DNA of 64,000 bases from CAWGHZ01 sp963775315 (GTDB taxonomy: Bacteria > Pseudomonadota > Alphaproteobacteria > MPNO01 > DASWLB01), in assembly GCA_963775315.1 (NCBI GenBank), contig CAVZIN010000010.1:186001-250000 (forward strand). The letters are read 5' to 3'. The notes beneath the pieces are model-generated. The model was not told where the DNA came from. It worked only from the letters and a program-made list of their open reading frames with translations, and did not search any database. Below, piece after piece: positions 36,204 through 44,890 of the stretch; the stretch's first letter is position 1, and every line of letters begins with the position of its first letter. The position numbers and the translations under genes were made by a program.

Positions 36204-38945
36204 ATGAGCGGCGACACCTCGGACCGCGATACGCGGCCTTCGCCCGACGCGCTGCTGGTCCAAGCCGAGCGCGAGGGACGGGGTCGGCTCAAGATCTTCC
36301 TCGGCCCATATCCCGGCGTCGGCAAGACCTTCGCGATGCTCGCGGCCGCGCAGGAACGGCGGCGCGAGGGAACCGATGTCGTGGTCGGCATCGTCGAGAC
36401 ACACGGGCGTATCGAGACCGAGGCGCTGCTGCGCGGGCTCGATGTTCTCGCACGCAAGCACATCTCCTACCGCAGCCGCGTGTTCGGCGAGATGGACATC
36501 GACGCCATCTTGTGGCGCAAGCCGAAGCTGGTCGTTGTCGACGAGTTCGCCCATACGAACGTGCCGGGCAGCCGCCATGGCAAGCGCTGGCAGGATGTCG
36601 AGGAGCTGCTGGCCGCCGGCATCGACGTATATACCACACTCAATGTGCAGCACCTGGAGAGCCTGAACGATGTAGTGGCGCGCATTTCTCGCGTGCGCGT
36701 CCGCGAGACCCTGCCGGACAACGTGCTGCAATCGGCCGACGAGATCGAGCTGATCGACCTGCCGCCCGACGACCTTTTGCACCGCCTGCGCGAAGGCAAG
36801 GTCTATGTCCGCGACCAGGTCGGCCGCGCCGTCCGCCACTTCTTCTCCAAGGGCAACCTCACCGCGTTCCGTGAGCTAGCCATGCGCGTCGCCGTCGAGC
36901 GGCTGGACGCGGAGGTGGTGGGCTTCATGCGGGCGCACGCCATCCCAGGCCCCTGGCCGACACAGGACCGGCTGATGGTGTGCGTAAATGAGTCCCCGCT
37001 CTGCACCAAGCTGGTGCGCGCGACCAAGCGGGCGGCCGATCGGCAGCACGCCCCCTGGGTGGCGGTCAGTGTGGAGACGCCGCGGCGCGCCGCGCTGCCG
37101 GACGAGGCGAAGGATCGCGTCGCCGAGGCACTGCGGCTCGCCGAAAGCCTCGGCGCCGAAGTGGTGACGCTTCACGCCGAATCAAACGTCGCAGAGGAGC
37201 TGCTCGCCTTCGCGCGCGGGCGCAACGTGACGCGGCTTGTGCTCGGCCGGCCGCGGCGGCGCGTATGGTCGGGCCTCCTGCACGAAGACGTGGGACGGAA
37301 GCTCATCCGCAAGGCGGAGGGGCTGGAGGTCATCCTCATCGCGCCTGACCAGCCGGAGCCTGTCGAGGAGCGGCTGCGGTCCGCCGTTCCGAAGCCCCAC
37401 ATTGCGGCCGACGTGTACGGGTTCGCCACTCTGACCGTCGTCAGTGCAGCGGTCGTGGCGTTCTGGGTCCGGGATTTCCTGCCGCTCCCCAACGTATCGC
37501 TGGTGTTCCTGACGGCGGTCGTGTTCGTCGCGGCGCGCTGGGGATTGTGGCCGTCGGTCTATACGGCACTACTCAGCTTCATCGTCTACAACTTCTTCTT
37601 CACCGAACCGTACTACACGTTCAACGTGCTGGAGGACCGCGACCTCCTGACCATCCTGTTCTTCCTGGCGGTCGCGATCCTCGTCGGCAACCTCGCGGCG
37701 CGGCTGCAGGCGCAGGTCGCCACCATGCGCCGGACGGTGCGACGCACCGAAAACCTCTACGATTTCAGCCGCAAGGTGGCCGCCGCAGCCGGACTCGATG
37801 ACGTGCTGTGGGCCGCGGTGCACCATGTCGCGGCCACCTTGGAATGTCGCGCACTGGTGCTGCTGCCCAAGCGCGAAGGCACAGGGCTGGAGATCGCGGC
37901 GGGCTATCCCCCGGAAGACCGGCTGCAATCACGCGACTGGGGCGCGGCGGAATGGGCGTGGGAGCACCGGAAGCCGGCCGGGTGGGGGTCGGACACGCTG
38001 CCGGCTGCGGCGTGGCTGTTCCTGCCGCTGGAGACGCCGCGCGATCCGATCGGTCTGGTCGGGGTGTCGTTCGGCGAGGAAGGGCGGCTCCTCACCCCCG
38101 ACCAGCGCCGCCTCCTCGAGACTCTGGTCCAGCAGGTCGCCCTGGCCGTCGAGCGAACGCACCTTGCTACCGACATTGAGGAGGCGCGCGTCCACGCCGA
38201 GACCGAGCGGCTGCGGGCCGCCCTTCTTTCCTCGGTGTCGCATGACCTTCGCACGCCCCTGGTCTCGATCATCGGCGCAGCGACGAGCCTCAACAGCATG
38301 CGGGAGGGACTGAGCGAGGACGACAGGGCGCAGCTCATCCGCGCCATCCTGGGCGAGAGCGAACGGCTGAACCGCTACGTCCAGAACCTCCTCGACATGA
38401 CGCGGCTGGGCTATGGCGCGTTGCAACCCAACCGCGAATGGTCTGACATCCGGGAGATTGCCGGCCGCGCAGCGAAGCAGATGGCGCGGTCGGCGAGCGG
38501 GGTGCGGGTGGAGCTCGAAATCCCCGACGATCTGCCGGCCCTTCACGTCGATCCGGTGCTGATCGAACAGGTGATGGTCAACCTGCTCGACAACGCAATC
38601 AAGCATTCGCCGGCCGATGGCAGGGTCATCGTCTCCGCGGCGCGCCAGGACGACGCGCTGGCGGTGCGCGTGACCGATCAGGGTCCGGGAATCCCGGCCG
38701 ACCAGCGGACGGCGGTGTTCGACATGTTCTACCGCGTGCGCGGTGGCGACAGGCGGATGGTCGGGACCGGGCTGGGTCTTTCGATCTGCCGCGGCCTAAT
38801 CGAAGCGCATGGTGGACGGATCGAGGCGAAGGCGGGGCCAGGCGGGCGCGGCGCGACCATCGCGTTCACCTTGCCGGTTGCGACCATGCCGGCGGTCAGC
38901 GACACCGATGACGGCCCGGCGCCCGAGGTCCAGGCTTCGGCGTGA
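36204..38945 (+). CDS. kdpD: Sensor histidine kinase KdpD
   Basis: A 913-residue turgor/potassium sensor. The N-terminal KdpD domain has a Walker A site, FLGPYPGVGKTFAMLAAAQE, near residue 36, and VDEFAHTNVPGSRH near 116. A universal-stress domain follows (about 250-370). Four closely spaced membrane helices lie at 400-500, then a GAF domain. The transmitter has SVSHDLRTPLVSIIGAATSL (phosphorylated His near residue 680) and GTGLGLSICRGLIEAHGG. It overlaps kdpE by 4 bp. Presence on the island with its own regulator makes the transport operon self-contained. Confidence 0.94.
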   Translation: MSGDTSDRDTRPSPDALLVQAEREGRGRLKIFLGPYPGVGKTFAMLAAAQERRREGTDVVVGIVETHGRIETEALLRGLDVLARKHISYRSRVFGEMDIDAILWRKPKLVVVDEFAHTNVPGSRHGKRWQDVEELLAAGIDVYTTLNVQHLESLNDVVARISRVRVRETLPDNVLQSADEIELIDLPPDDLLHRLREGKVYVRDQVGRAVRHFFSKGNLTAFRELAMRVAVERLDAEVVGFMRAHAIPGPWPTQDRLMVCVNESPLCTKLVRATKRAADRQHAPWVAVSVETPRRAALPDEAKDRVAEALRLAESLGAEVVTLHAESNVAEELLAFARGRNVTRLVLGRPRRRVWSGLLHEDVGRKLIRKAEGLEVILIAPDQPEPVEERLRSAVPKPHIAADVYGFATLTVVSAAVVAFWVRDFLPLPNVSLVFLTAVVFVAARWGLWPSVYTALLSFIVYNFFFTEPYYTFNVLEDRDLLTILFFLAVAILVGNLAARLQAQVATMRRTVRRTENLYDFSRKVAAAAGLDDVLWAAVHHVAATLECRALVLLPKREGTGLEIAAGYPPEDRLQSRDWGAAEWAWEHRKPAGWGSDTLPAAAWLFLPLETPRDPIGLVGVSFGEEGRLLTPDQRRLLETLVQQVALAVERTHLATDIEEARVHAETERLRAALLSSVSHDLRTPLVSIIGAATSLNSMREGLSEDDRAQLIRAILGESERLNRYVQNLLDMTRLGYGALQPNREWSDIREIAGRAAKQMARSASGVRVELEIPDDLPALHVDPVLIEQVMVNLLDNAIKHSPADGRVIVSAARQDDALAVRVTDQGPGIPADQRTAVFDMFYRVRGGDRRMVGTGLGLSICRGLIEAHGGRIEAKAGPGGRGATIAFTLPVATMPAVSDTDDGPAPEVQASA

Positions 38946-39640
38946 GCGACGGAGACCCGCTGATCCTCGTCGTCGACGACGAGCCGGAAATCCGCCGGTT
39001 CCTGCGGATCGGGCTTTCGGCGCACGGCTATCGCATTGCCGAAGCGGCGCGGGGCGGGGAGGCGTTGCGCCAGGCCGAAGCGGCGCGGCCCGCGCTCGTC
39101 GTTCTCGACCTCGGGCTGCCCGACATGGACGGCCAGGACGTGATCCGCAAGCTCCGCGAATGGTCCGCCGTGCCGGTCATCGTGCTCTCGGTCAGGGCGG
39201 CCGAACGCGAAAAGGTAGCGGCGCTCGATGCCGGCGCCAACGATTACGTGACCAAGCCCTTCGGCATCGCCGAGCTGCTGGCCCGCGTCCGCGCCGCGCT
39301 GCGAGCGCAGCCAGCCGATAGCAAAGAGTCCAGCCGCATCGTCGTCGGCGATCTCGCGATCGACATACCGGCGCATCGCGTGACCGTGGCGGGCCGCGAG
39401 GTGAAGCTCACCCGGAAGGAGTTCGCCATGCTGCGTATCCTCGCGCGCGACGCAGGCCGCGTCATAACGCACCGGGCCCTGCTACGCGAGCTATGGGGCA
39501 AGGCGCACGAGGGCGAAACACACTACCTGCGCGTCTACGTCGGCCATCTCCGACAGAAACTCGGCGACGACCCCGCCGCGCCCCGCTACATCGAGAACGA
39601 GCCCGGCGTGGGGTATAGGCTGATCGATAGGGTGGACTGA
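38942..39640 (+). CDS. kdpE: Response regulator KdpE (OmpR family)
   Basis: A 232-residue regulator with a receiver domain: LILVVDDEPEIRRFLRIGL gives the acidic pocket, LVVLDLGLPDMDGQDVI the phosphorylated Asp near residue 53, and ANDYVTKPFGIAELLAR the conserved Lys. A winged-helix output domain follows (LRVYVGHLRQKLGDDP). The start is a GTG overlapping the kdpD stop (GTGA at 38942-38945). Once phosphorylated by KdpD it should activate the kdp promoter upstream of 31577. About 200 bp follow without a gene before the convergent integrase. Confidence 0.94.
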   Translation: MSDGDPLILVVDDEPEIRRFLRIGLSAHGYRIAEAARGGEALRQAEAARPALVVLDLGLPDMDGQDVIRKLREWSAVPVIVLSVRAAEREKVAALDAGANDYVTKPFGIAELLARVRAALRAQPADSKESSRIVVGDLAIDIPAHRVTVAGREVKLTRKEFAMLRILARDAGRVITHRALLRELWGKAHEGETHYLRVYVGHLRQKLGDDPAAPRYIENEPGVGYRLIDRVD

Positions 39641-39838
39641 TTGAGCCGCGCGCGACAAATGCGGCGCCAATGCTTGCCCGGGCTAGGCTCCTGGCCCAGC
39701 TTCGAGCGAACCTTGGTGACGCCGAACTCTGCGAAAAATTGGCGAACGGGACGCGAATTCGAACCCACGGAATCTGGAAGGGTTCAACGGCTTCCGAGCC
39801 TAGCCCAGCCCCAGGGGTTCGGTTTGAACCCTAGGCAG

Positions 39839-41125
39839 CTAGGCGATGCGGGTGACCTTCGCAGCGCCCCCAACAATGCCGAGTTCTGGAAAATGGGCGC
39901 GGATGGTGTCCGCCACGTAGTTGGGCGAAAGGTGGGCGTAGTGCTTTTCGGTCATCCGCGTGTCGGCATGCCCTAGTTGCTTGGCGATCACAGCCATCGG
40001 TACGCCTTGCATGGCAAGAAGGCTGCCGTGAGTGTGCCGCAAGACATGAAAGGAGACCGCAGGCGAGATCTTCGCCTGGTTGCACGCAGCCATGAGAGGA
40101 CGGTGCTGGTGCGACTTGCCCCACTTGGCGCCGCTCGCATTCGCGAAAATGGGAGTAGCACCCGATTTGCCTACCGTCGCTTCGAAAAAGAAGCCCTGCG
40201 CCTCATCGGTCAGCACGACGTGGCGCGGCTTGCCGCTTTTAGAGATTCGGACCGTCAGCGTGCCGGAACCCGGATTGAAATCGACCACTTGCAAGCCAGC
40301 GAGCTCGCCGTAGCGACATCCCGTCAACAGGGCCGCACGCACCATTGGGCGAAAGTTGCTGTCGCAGGCATTCACCAGCCGCCGGCATTCCGCCTCGGTC
40401 AGATAGCGGACCACCGGCGCGTCCACATGCTGGAATGGCTGGACCCGGCGCCATGTCTCATCCGTCGCCGCCTTGCCTTCGCGCCAGGCGTGATTGAGAG
40501 CGGCCTTAAGCACGGTCAAGACCCGGTTCGCGGTCGCCCGGCGGCGACGAACGGCGTCGGGATCGTCGTTCCGCGCGCGGTGCCGTGCACCTTCAGACCG
40601 TTTGCTGCGCAGCCGTGCAGGGCTCTCGGCCAGACGATGATGCCAGTCTCTAATCTTTTGGGTCGTCAGCCTGGCGAGTTCGATGTCACCGAGCGAGGGC
40701 AAGATATGGGCATTTGCCGCCACCTCTGATGCCCCATGGGCTTTTCCGCCGCGCTTCCGGTACCAGTCCAGGTAATCGGCGATCGCGTAACGGACGGTAT
40801 AGGGGCCAACGGCGACCGCCTCCAGACCGGCGTCCCGCCGCGTTTCCTGCTGAAACCATTTTCGAGAGGCTTCTTGGGCCTGCCAATAGGTGAAGACCGC
40901 GATGCCGTCGGCATCCTGAACGTCGTCCGCCGAGCCGAGCTTCGCTTCTACGTATCGACCCTCGGAATTGCGCCGCCGGACAGTCCAGGAGCCACTTTCC
41001 TTGCGTCGGCGGTAGCCGATGTGCAGCCCCTGATCCAAAGCCCGCCAGTGGGGCTCCGGACGGACCGGCAGCCGCTTTCTCGCGGCGCGGTCCTCGAGGT
41101 TCTTGTCCCGCAGCTTCCGAGCCAT
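39839..41125 (-). CDS. int: Island tyrosine integrase
   Basis: A tyrosine integrase of 428 residues from the ATG at 41125 (MARKLRDKNLEDRAARKRL). An in-frame GTG at 41188 would add 21 residues that run over the TTTGGCTA boxes, so the shorter start is preferred. The core-binding domain is at about 130-220. The catalytic set is complete: TGCRYGELAGL, FHVLRHTHGSLLAM and LGHADTRMTEKHYAHLSPN. It is the last gene inside the right att repeat and most likely catalysed insertion into tRNA-Glu. Confidence 0.92.
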   Translation of the reverse strand: MARKLRDKNLEDRAARKRLPVRPEPHWRALDQGLHIGYRRRKESGSWTVRRRNSEGRYVEAKLGSADDVQDADGIAVFTYWQAQEASRKWFQQETRRDAGLEAVAVGPYTVRYAIADYLDWYRKRGGKAHGASEVAANAHILPSLGDIELARLTTQKIRDWHHRLAESPARLRSKRSEGARHRARNDDPDAVRRRRATANRVLTVLKAALNHAWREGKAATDETWRRVQPFQHVDAPVVRYLTEAECRRLVNACDSNFRPMVRAALLTGCRYGELAGLQVVDFNPGSGTLTVRISKSGKPRHVVLTDEAQGFFFEATVGKSGATPIFANASGAKWGKSHQHRPLMAACNQAKISPAVSFHVLRHTHGSLLAMQGVPMAVIAKQLGHADTRMTEKHYAHLSPNYVADTIRAHFPELGIVGGAAKVTRIA

Positions 41126-41143
41126 AGGTCGCCTCCGCGCGGA

Positions 41144-41162
41144 TTTGGCTACTATTTGGCTA
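41144..41162. promoter_or_regulatory. Paired TTTGGCTA boxes, right island end
   Basis: TTTGGCTA occurs at 41144-41151 and 41155-41162, with the same 11-bp phasing, orientation and following AATATACGGCG as at the left end. It lies directly upstream of the integrase start and 111 bp from the att core. The site could be an integrase arm site, the int promoter/operator, or both. Confidence 0.45.
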
Positions 41163-41273
41163 ATATACGGCGCGGAACAGTCGGACACAATCGGGCACGG
41201 AAAATAGCTGAAATCCCGGATTTCTGCGGCGATCGAGTGTTTCGGGACGTTCGTCTACGTGCCTGTTACCTTT

Positions 41274-41317
41274 CTCTCACGGCGATAACAGGGGTTCGAA
41301 TCCCCTAGGGGACGCCA
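41274..41317 (+). repeat. attR core: duplicated 3' end of tRNA-Glu
   Basis: Perfect 44-bp copy of 12816-12859. The sequence upstream of it (GTGCCTGTTACCTTT) does not complete a tRNA, so this is only the attachment-site duplicate and not a second tRNA gene. Confidence 0.92.
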
Positions 41318-41747
41318 ATTCTCCATTTATGTTTGTTTTCAGGTGCTTAGCCGGCCCTCCGAGGCCAGATTTACCCCGCATTTGCGCCTTCCGTTCAGGG
41401 CCGGTTGATACGCCACTGTTCGCCGCCTATGGTCCCGGCTGGGGTGCCTGATCGAAGCGCTATCGCATGTGGCTCGCTATTGCCGAATGGGCCATCCTCG
41501 GCTTGCCGCCTTCGTCGTATTGAGCGGCGCGAGCAGCATACGTCGCCCGAAGATCAGCTGCGTGTCGGCCACAGGATAGCGCACCGACCAATCCGCATCG
41601 TCGATCGCACGTCGCGGGCATGGCCGATCTCGCCATCGGTGGCGCGGAGGACGAAGCCGCCAGGACCGCCGATACTGAACGGCATGGCGCATCTGCGCTT
41701 CAGTTGCGGAAACCGGGCCGACGCGACCCGCGATGGCGCGGTTCCGG
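41318..41747. other. Gene-poor region right of the island, with a PRC-barrel remnant
   Basis: About 430 bp between attR and the IS5 element. Apart from the degraded PRC-barrel fragment at 41513-41685 I see no convincing gene, repeat or terminator. Confidence 0.5.
41513..41685 (-). pseudogene. PRC-barrel domain fragment, frameshifted
   Basis: The minus strand from the ATG at 41685 reads MPFSIGGPGGFVLRATDGEI and GHARDVR. After a missing base near 41610 the adjacent frame continues DDADWSVRYPVADTQLIFGR and RMLLAP. Together they match the PRC-barrel pattern G-E-I-G-H-x-x-D-x-x-F-D-D-x-x-W-x-x-R-Y-x-x-V-D-T. PRC-barrel proteins are small stress-related or photosystem-assembly domains. Only one domain survives; the IS5 element lies just upstream. 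Confidence 0.5.
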
Positions 41748-41751
41748 CTAG

Positions 41752-42617
41752 GTCACCAACTCATAAAGGGGATTTACATTTGTAGCGAACAGTGATTCAA
41801 GTTCCTCGATGGAGGAGCCGTGATGCACAAGCGCCGCTACGAACTGACGGACTTTGAATGGTCGATCATCGAGCCTGTGTTGCCGAACAAGCCGCGCGGC
41901 GTTCCGCGAGCCGACGACCGGCGGGTTTTGAACGGCATCTATTGGCGTCTGAGGACGGGGTCGCCCTGGGCCGACATTCCGGAGCGCTACGGGCCGGCGA
42001 CGACCTGTTACAACCGCTTCGTCCGGTGGCGGAAGATCGGCGTGTGGGATCGGGTTTTCGAAGCCGTTTCCAAGGCTTACGACGGCGACCTGCAAATGAT
42101 CGACTCCTCGTCCATCCGCGTCCATCAGCACGCCGCCAACGTCAAAAAGGGGGTCCGGAAACCGCCGCTGGGGACGTCCCTGGAACCCGATGCATGGGGC
42201 GCTCGCGGGGCGGACTGACCACCAAGATCCACGCGCTTGTCGATGCCAACGGCCTGCCCGTCTCGCTCAAGCTTTCCGAGGGCCAAGCCCATGACGGCAA
42301 GAGCGCGGCCGACATGCTGACGAACCTCGGCCCCGGACAGATCCTTCTGGCCGACCGCGCTTATGACAGTGACGCCTTGCGCGCCGAGATCGAGAAGCAG
42401 GGCGCCTGGGCCAACATCAAACCCATGCCGGGGCGCGTCCGCATCCCGGCCTTCAGCGCCTTCCTCTACCGCTATCGCAACCTCGTCGAGCGCTTCTTCA
42501 GCAAGCTCAAACACTTCAGGGCAGTCGCAACCCGCTACGACAAGCACGACGCCAACTACCTCGCTCTCATCAAGCTCGCCGCCGTCAGAATATGGATGCG
42601 GTTTATGAGTCGGTGAC
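41752..42617. mobile_element. IS5-family (IS427-like) insertion sequence
   Basis: An 866-bp element with terminal inverted repeats: GTCACCAACTCATAAA at the left end and, in reverse complement, GTCACCGACTCATAAA at the right end (15 of 16 match). CTAG flanks both sides (41748-41751 and 42618-42621), the target duplication expected for this subgroup; a TA duplication within CTAG is indistinguishable. It carries one transposase in two overlapping frames. Confidence 0.9.
41823..42616 (+). CDS. IS5-family transposase made by -1 frameshifting
   Basis: OrfA begins MHKRRYELTDFEWSIIEPVL (ATG at 41823 after GGAGGA; a GTG lies just before). It includes the first catalytic Asp in LQMIDSSSIRVHQHAA. At the slippery A-AAA-AAG run (about 42143-42149) a -1 shift joins OrfB, which continues KKGGPETAAGDVPG and CMGRSRGGLTTKIHALVDAN. 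OrfB holds the other acidic residues in ILLADRAYDSDALRAEIE and NLVERFFSKLKHFRAVATRY. Both frames are undamaged, so the element may be active. The total after frameshifting is about 264 residues, normal for the group. Confidence 0.85.
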
Positions 42618-42643
42618 CTAGCGCGTTTTCCGATCGAACGGGT

Positions 42644-42716
42644 CCGGCCCTCTCCCCCGCCCGGCCACCCATACCAGCATGATGTCGTCGGGTGGCCGGG
42701 CGGGGGAGAGGGCCGG
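42644..42716. repeat. Perfect 27-bp inverted repeat (hairpin)
   Basis: The left arm 42644-42670 (beginning CCGGCCCTCTCCCCCGCCCG) and the right arm 42690-42716 are exact reverse complements, separated by a 19-base loop. It lies 27 bp right of the IS5 element and 28 bp beyond the stop of the minus-strand gene at 42744. No T-tract follows on either side, so it is not a classical intrinsic terminator. It may be an intergenic palindromic repeat or a transcript-stabilising hairpin. Confidence 0.75.
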
Positions 42717-42743
42717 CGCGATTCCTCGCGAGCGGAAGATGCT

Positions 42744-44267
42744 CTAGGACTCGCGCCAGGGCTGGTATTCGTCCTCGCGCAGCCCGAACGTCCAGGCCAC
42801 CGCCGCGCGCGCGGTCGTGATCGCGGGCGGCACGTGCAGCCAGAACTCGCGGAACGTGCCGTCGGGCTCGGGCGAGTGGTTGACCACGCGCACCGCGACG
42901 ATCGGCGGGCCGACCATGTTGCGCAGGCGGTAGAGCCGGCCACTCGCGTCGCGGTGCACCTCCTCCGCGCCGGCATCGCGCATGAAACGCCCGAGGCCGT
43001 AGCGCTCGATCAGGACCCAGCGGCTGCCCGGGTCGAACTCGCGTAGCACGCGCGCCAGGGTCAGAGGCATTTCGGGATCGACCAGCTCGGGCGGAACCGC
43101 CCGGCCGCGCCACGCGTGGATCACCGTGCCGTCGGCCCAGGCGAGCGCCGGACCGGAGTCGGCGTGAGGCCTGCCCTCCGCATCCAGCCGCTCGAGCGTC
43201 GGCGGGCGCACCGCGACTCCGACTGTGTCGAACGGGTAGAGCCGGTCGACCGCGAAGGCCAGCCGGACGAAGCTGCGCGCGGCACGCGGTGCCTGCCCCT
43301 CCACGCGGTCGACGACCCCGGCGCGCGACGCGTCCTCGACGCCGTCGAAATAGGGTGGCACCCAACCGAACATTTGCCAGTGCCGGCTCCAGATGCCACG
43401 CCCCATCGCACTGCTCGACAGGGCTCGCATCGCCGCGCTGGGAGGCATGCCCCCGCCGTCATCGCGGCCGGCGCCGAACGGCGCGCGCGGCGCGAAGGCG
43501 CGGCGATGCGCCTCGTCGAAGAGACGTACCAGCGCTTCATGCGGTGCGAGCCCCTCGCCAGGCGGGATGGCTCGGTCACTCCATGCCGCCTGCCGTGCCG
43601 CGCGCATCCGGCCGGCCACCGAACGCACGGGTCGGACCTCGCGCAGAAAGAGTGGGAGCCCGCGATAGGCGCGGCGCGCACGGAGGAAGAGCAGCACGCC
43701 CGGCACGGCGCCCAGCACGACGACCGTGCCGGCAATCGGATCGCGCCCCAGCAGGCCCGCGGGCAGATCGGGCATGACGGTCAGAGCCACGACCTGCGCG
43801 GTCGCCACGCACAGGATGGTGCCCATGATCCAGGCCGGCACCGAAGGCCCGACCGAACCCGATTTCTGTCCGGGCGGCGCCGGCAGCCGGGCACACAGTG
43901 CAAGGCAGAGCGCCGCTCCCGCCAGTGCCAGCGCAAGCGCGGCACCCAGGATGGCACGCCGGTCGTCGAACATCGTTGGATGGTTGACGACCGCGAGAAC
44001 GATCCCGGCCCAGGCGACCGTACCCAGCACCGCGTAGCACAGCGCCCGCGACCGCTGCGTCCGTGGCGGTCGGATCAGAAAGGAGATCGTGTTCGCGGCC
44101 TCGTCCGGCCCGTCGGCCCAGATGATGTGTCGAGGACGCGCAAGCCCGCTCGCCTCGTAGGCGTGGCGGATGGCGTCGTCGGCCTCAGGCGTCGGCGTTA
44201 AGCGCCGCCCCGCCAGCCGGTCGCGCCAGGCGGCGGTCGAGCGTGGCGGAGCGGCGGCCTCGGCCAT
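42744..44267 (-). CDS. DUF6745-like protein with N-terminal membrane segments
   Basis: A 507-residue protein. The first third has a short cytosolic region and about four hydrophobic spans (LCYAVLGTVAWAGIVLAVV, AILGAALALALAGAALCLAL, IMGTILCVATAQVVALTV, GTVVVLGAVPGVLLFLRA). The rest is soluble and ends VPPAITTARAAVAWTFGLRE, which resembles the end of DUF6745 proteins as I remember them. No enzyme motif is evident. The small gene at 44284 lies immediately upstream on the same strand, 17 bp away, so the two probably work together. The hairpin at 42644-42716 lies just past its stop. Confidence 0.6.
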   Translation of the reverse strand: MAEAAAPPRSTAAWRDRLAGRRLTPTPEADDAIRHAYEASGLARPRHIIWADGPDEAANTISFLIRPPRTQRSRALCYAVLGTVAWAGIVLAVVNHPTMFDDRRAILGAALALALAGAALCLALCARLPAPPGQKSGSVGPSVPAWIMGTILCVATAQVVALTVMPDLPAGLLGRDPIAGTVVVLGAVPGVLLFLRARRAYRGLPLFLREVRPVRSVAGRMRAARQAAWSDRAIPPGEGLAPHEALVRLFDEAHRRAFAPRAPFGAGRDDGGGMPPSAAMRALSSSAMGRGIWSRHWQMFGWVPPYFDGVEDASRAGVVDRVEGQAPRAARSFVRLAFAVDRLYPFDTVGVAVRPPTLERLDAEGRPHADSGPALAWADGTVIHAWRGRAVPPELVDPEMPLTLARVLREFDPGSRWVLIERYGLGRFMRDAGAEEVHRDASGRLYRLRNMVGPPIVAVRVVNHSPEPDGTFREFWLHVPPAITTARAAVAWTFGLREDEYQPWRES

Positions 44268-44283
44268 GGCGGCGCGGCGCCGC

Positions 44284-44631
44284 TCAGTCGGCGATCAGGC
44301 GCGGCGGCTCGCTCGGCATGTATTCGCGCTGACGCACCACGCGATACGTTCCCGGCGCGACGTGAAGGGCGCCATGTTCCTCGTGCGTCAGCGCTGCGGG
44401 CGCGGTACCGGGGACATACAGGAAGGCCTGACCGGTACCGTCCTCGCGGAACAGGCGCGCGCGGTCGCCCGGGAGAGCATGGGCATGGCCCGACACCTCG
44501 CCATAGGCGAGGACGATGCGGCCCTCGTCCGGTGCCTGCTCGCGAGCCCCCGGCGGAACCGCGTCGCAGGGAACCAGAAGGACGTCGCCCTGGCGGTACT
44601 GTCGTGCTGCTTCGATCTTTCGCTGCAACAT
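44284..44631 (-). CDS. Small soluble protein paired with the DUF6745-like gene
   Basis: A protein of about 115 residues from the ATG at 44631 (MLQRKIEAARQYRQGDVLLV), preceded by GGGAG; a longer frame from 44706 adds 25 residues with no clear start signal. The conserved-looking block LAYGEVSGHAHAL near residue 50 has two histidines that could bind a metal or ligand, and the C-terminus is APGTYRVVRQREYMP. Similar short proteins usually lie next to DUF6745-type genes. The function is unknown. Confidence 0.55.
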   Translation of the reverse strand: MLQRKIEAARQYRQGDVLLVPCDAVPPGAREQAPDEGRIVLAYGEVSGHAHALPGDRARLFREDGTGQAFLYVPGTAPAALTHEEHGALHVAPGTYRVVRQREYMPSEPPRLIAD

Positions 44632-44890
44632 CGCTGAATGCTCCCGCAATCGGTAATCGCCCGATTTCACCAACGATAGACGGTGCGGCGAAACCCGCCA
44701 TAACAAAGGTTAATGGCCGGTCCCGTCGGGCGCGGCGCGCCGCCGCATCACGGGGTTATCCAAAGTTAATGTCCGCGCGTGCCGCGGGTGTTTTCATTCG
44801 CAGTCTCAAGCTCTTCGAGCCCACCTCCCGTCCACCAGACCGATCGATCGATCCGCCGTACGAGCAATGGAGCAAGGACACTGACACGCC

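Noticed and set aside
39677..39902. Inverted GGGCTAGGCT repeats and a partial copy of the integrase 3' end (39720-39750 resembles 39877-39902)
   Set aside because: The similarity is short and broken; it may be a relic of an older integrase but cannot be supported by eye.
41274..41317. A second tRNA-Glu gene
   Set aside because: Only the 3' 44 bases are present; the 5' half does not fold, so it is the attR repeat.
42644..42716. Intrinsic terminator for the gene ending at 42744
   Set aside because: The stem is strong but there is no run of T residues after it on either strand.
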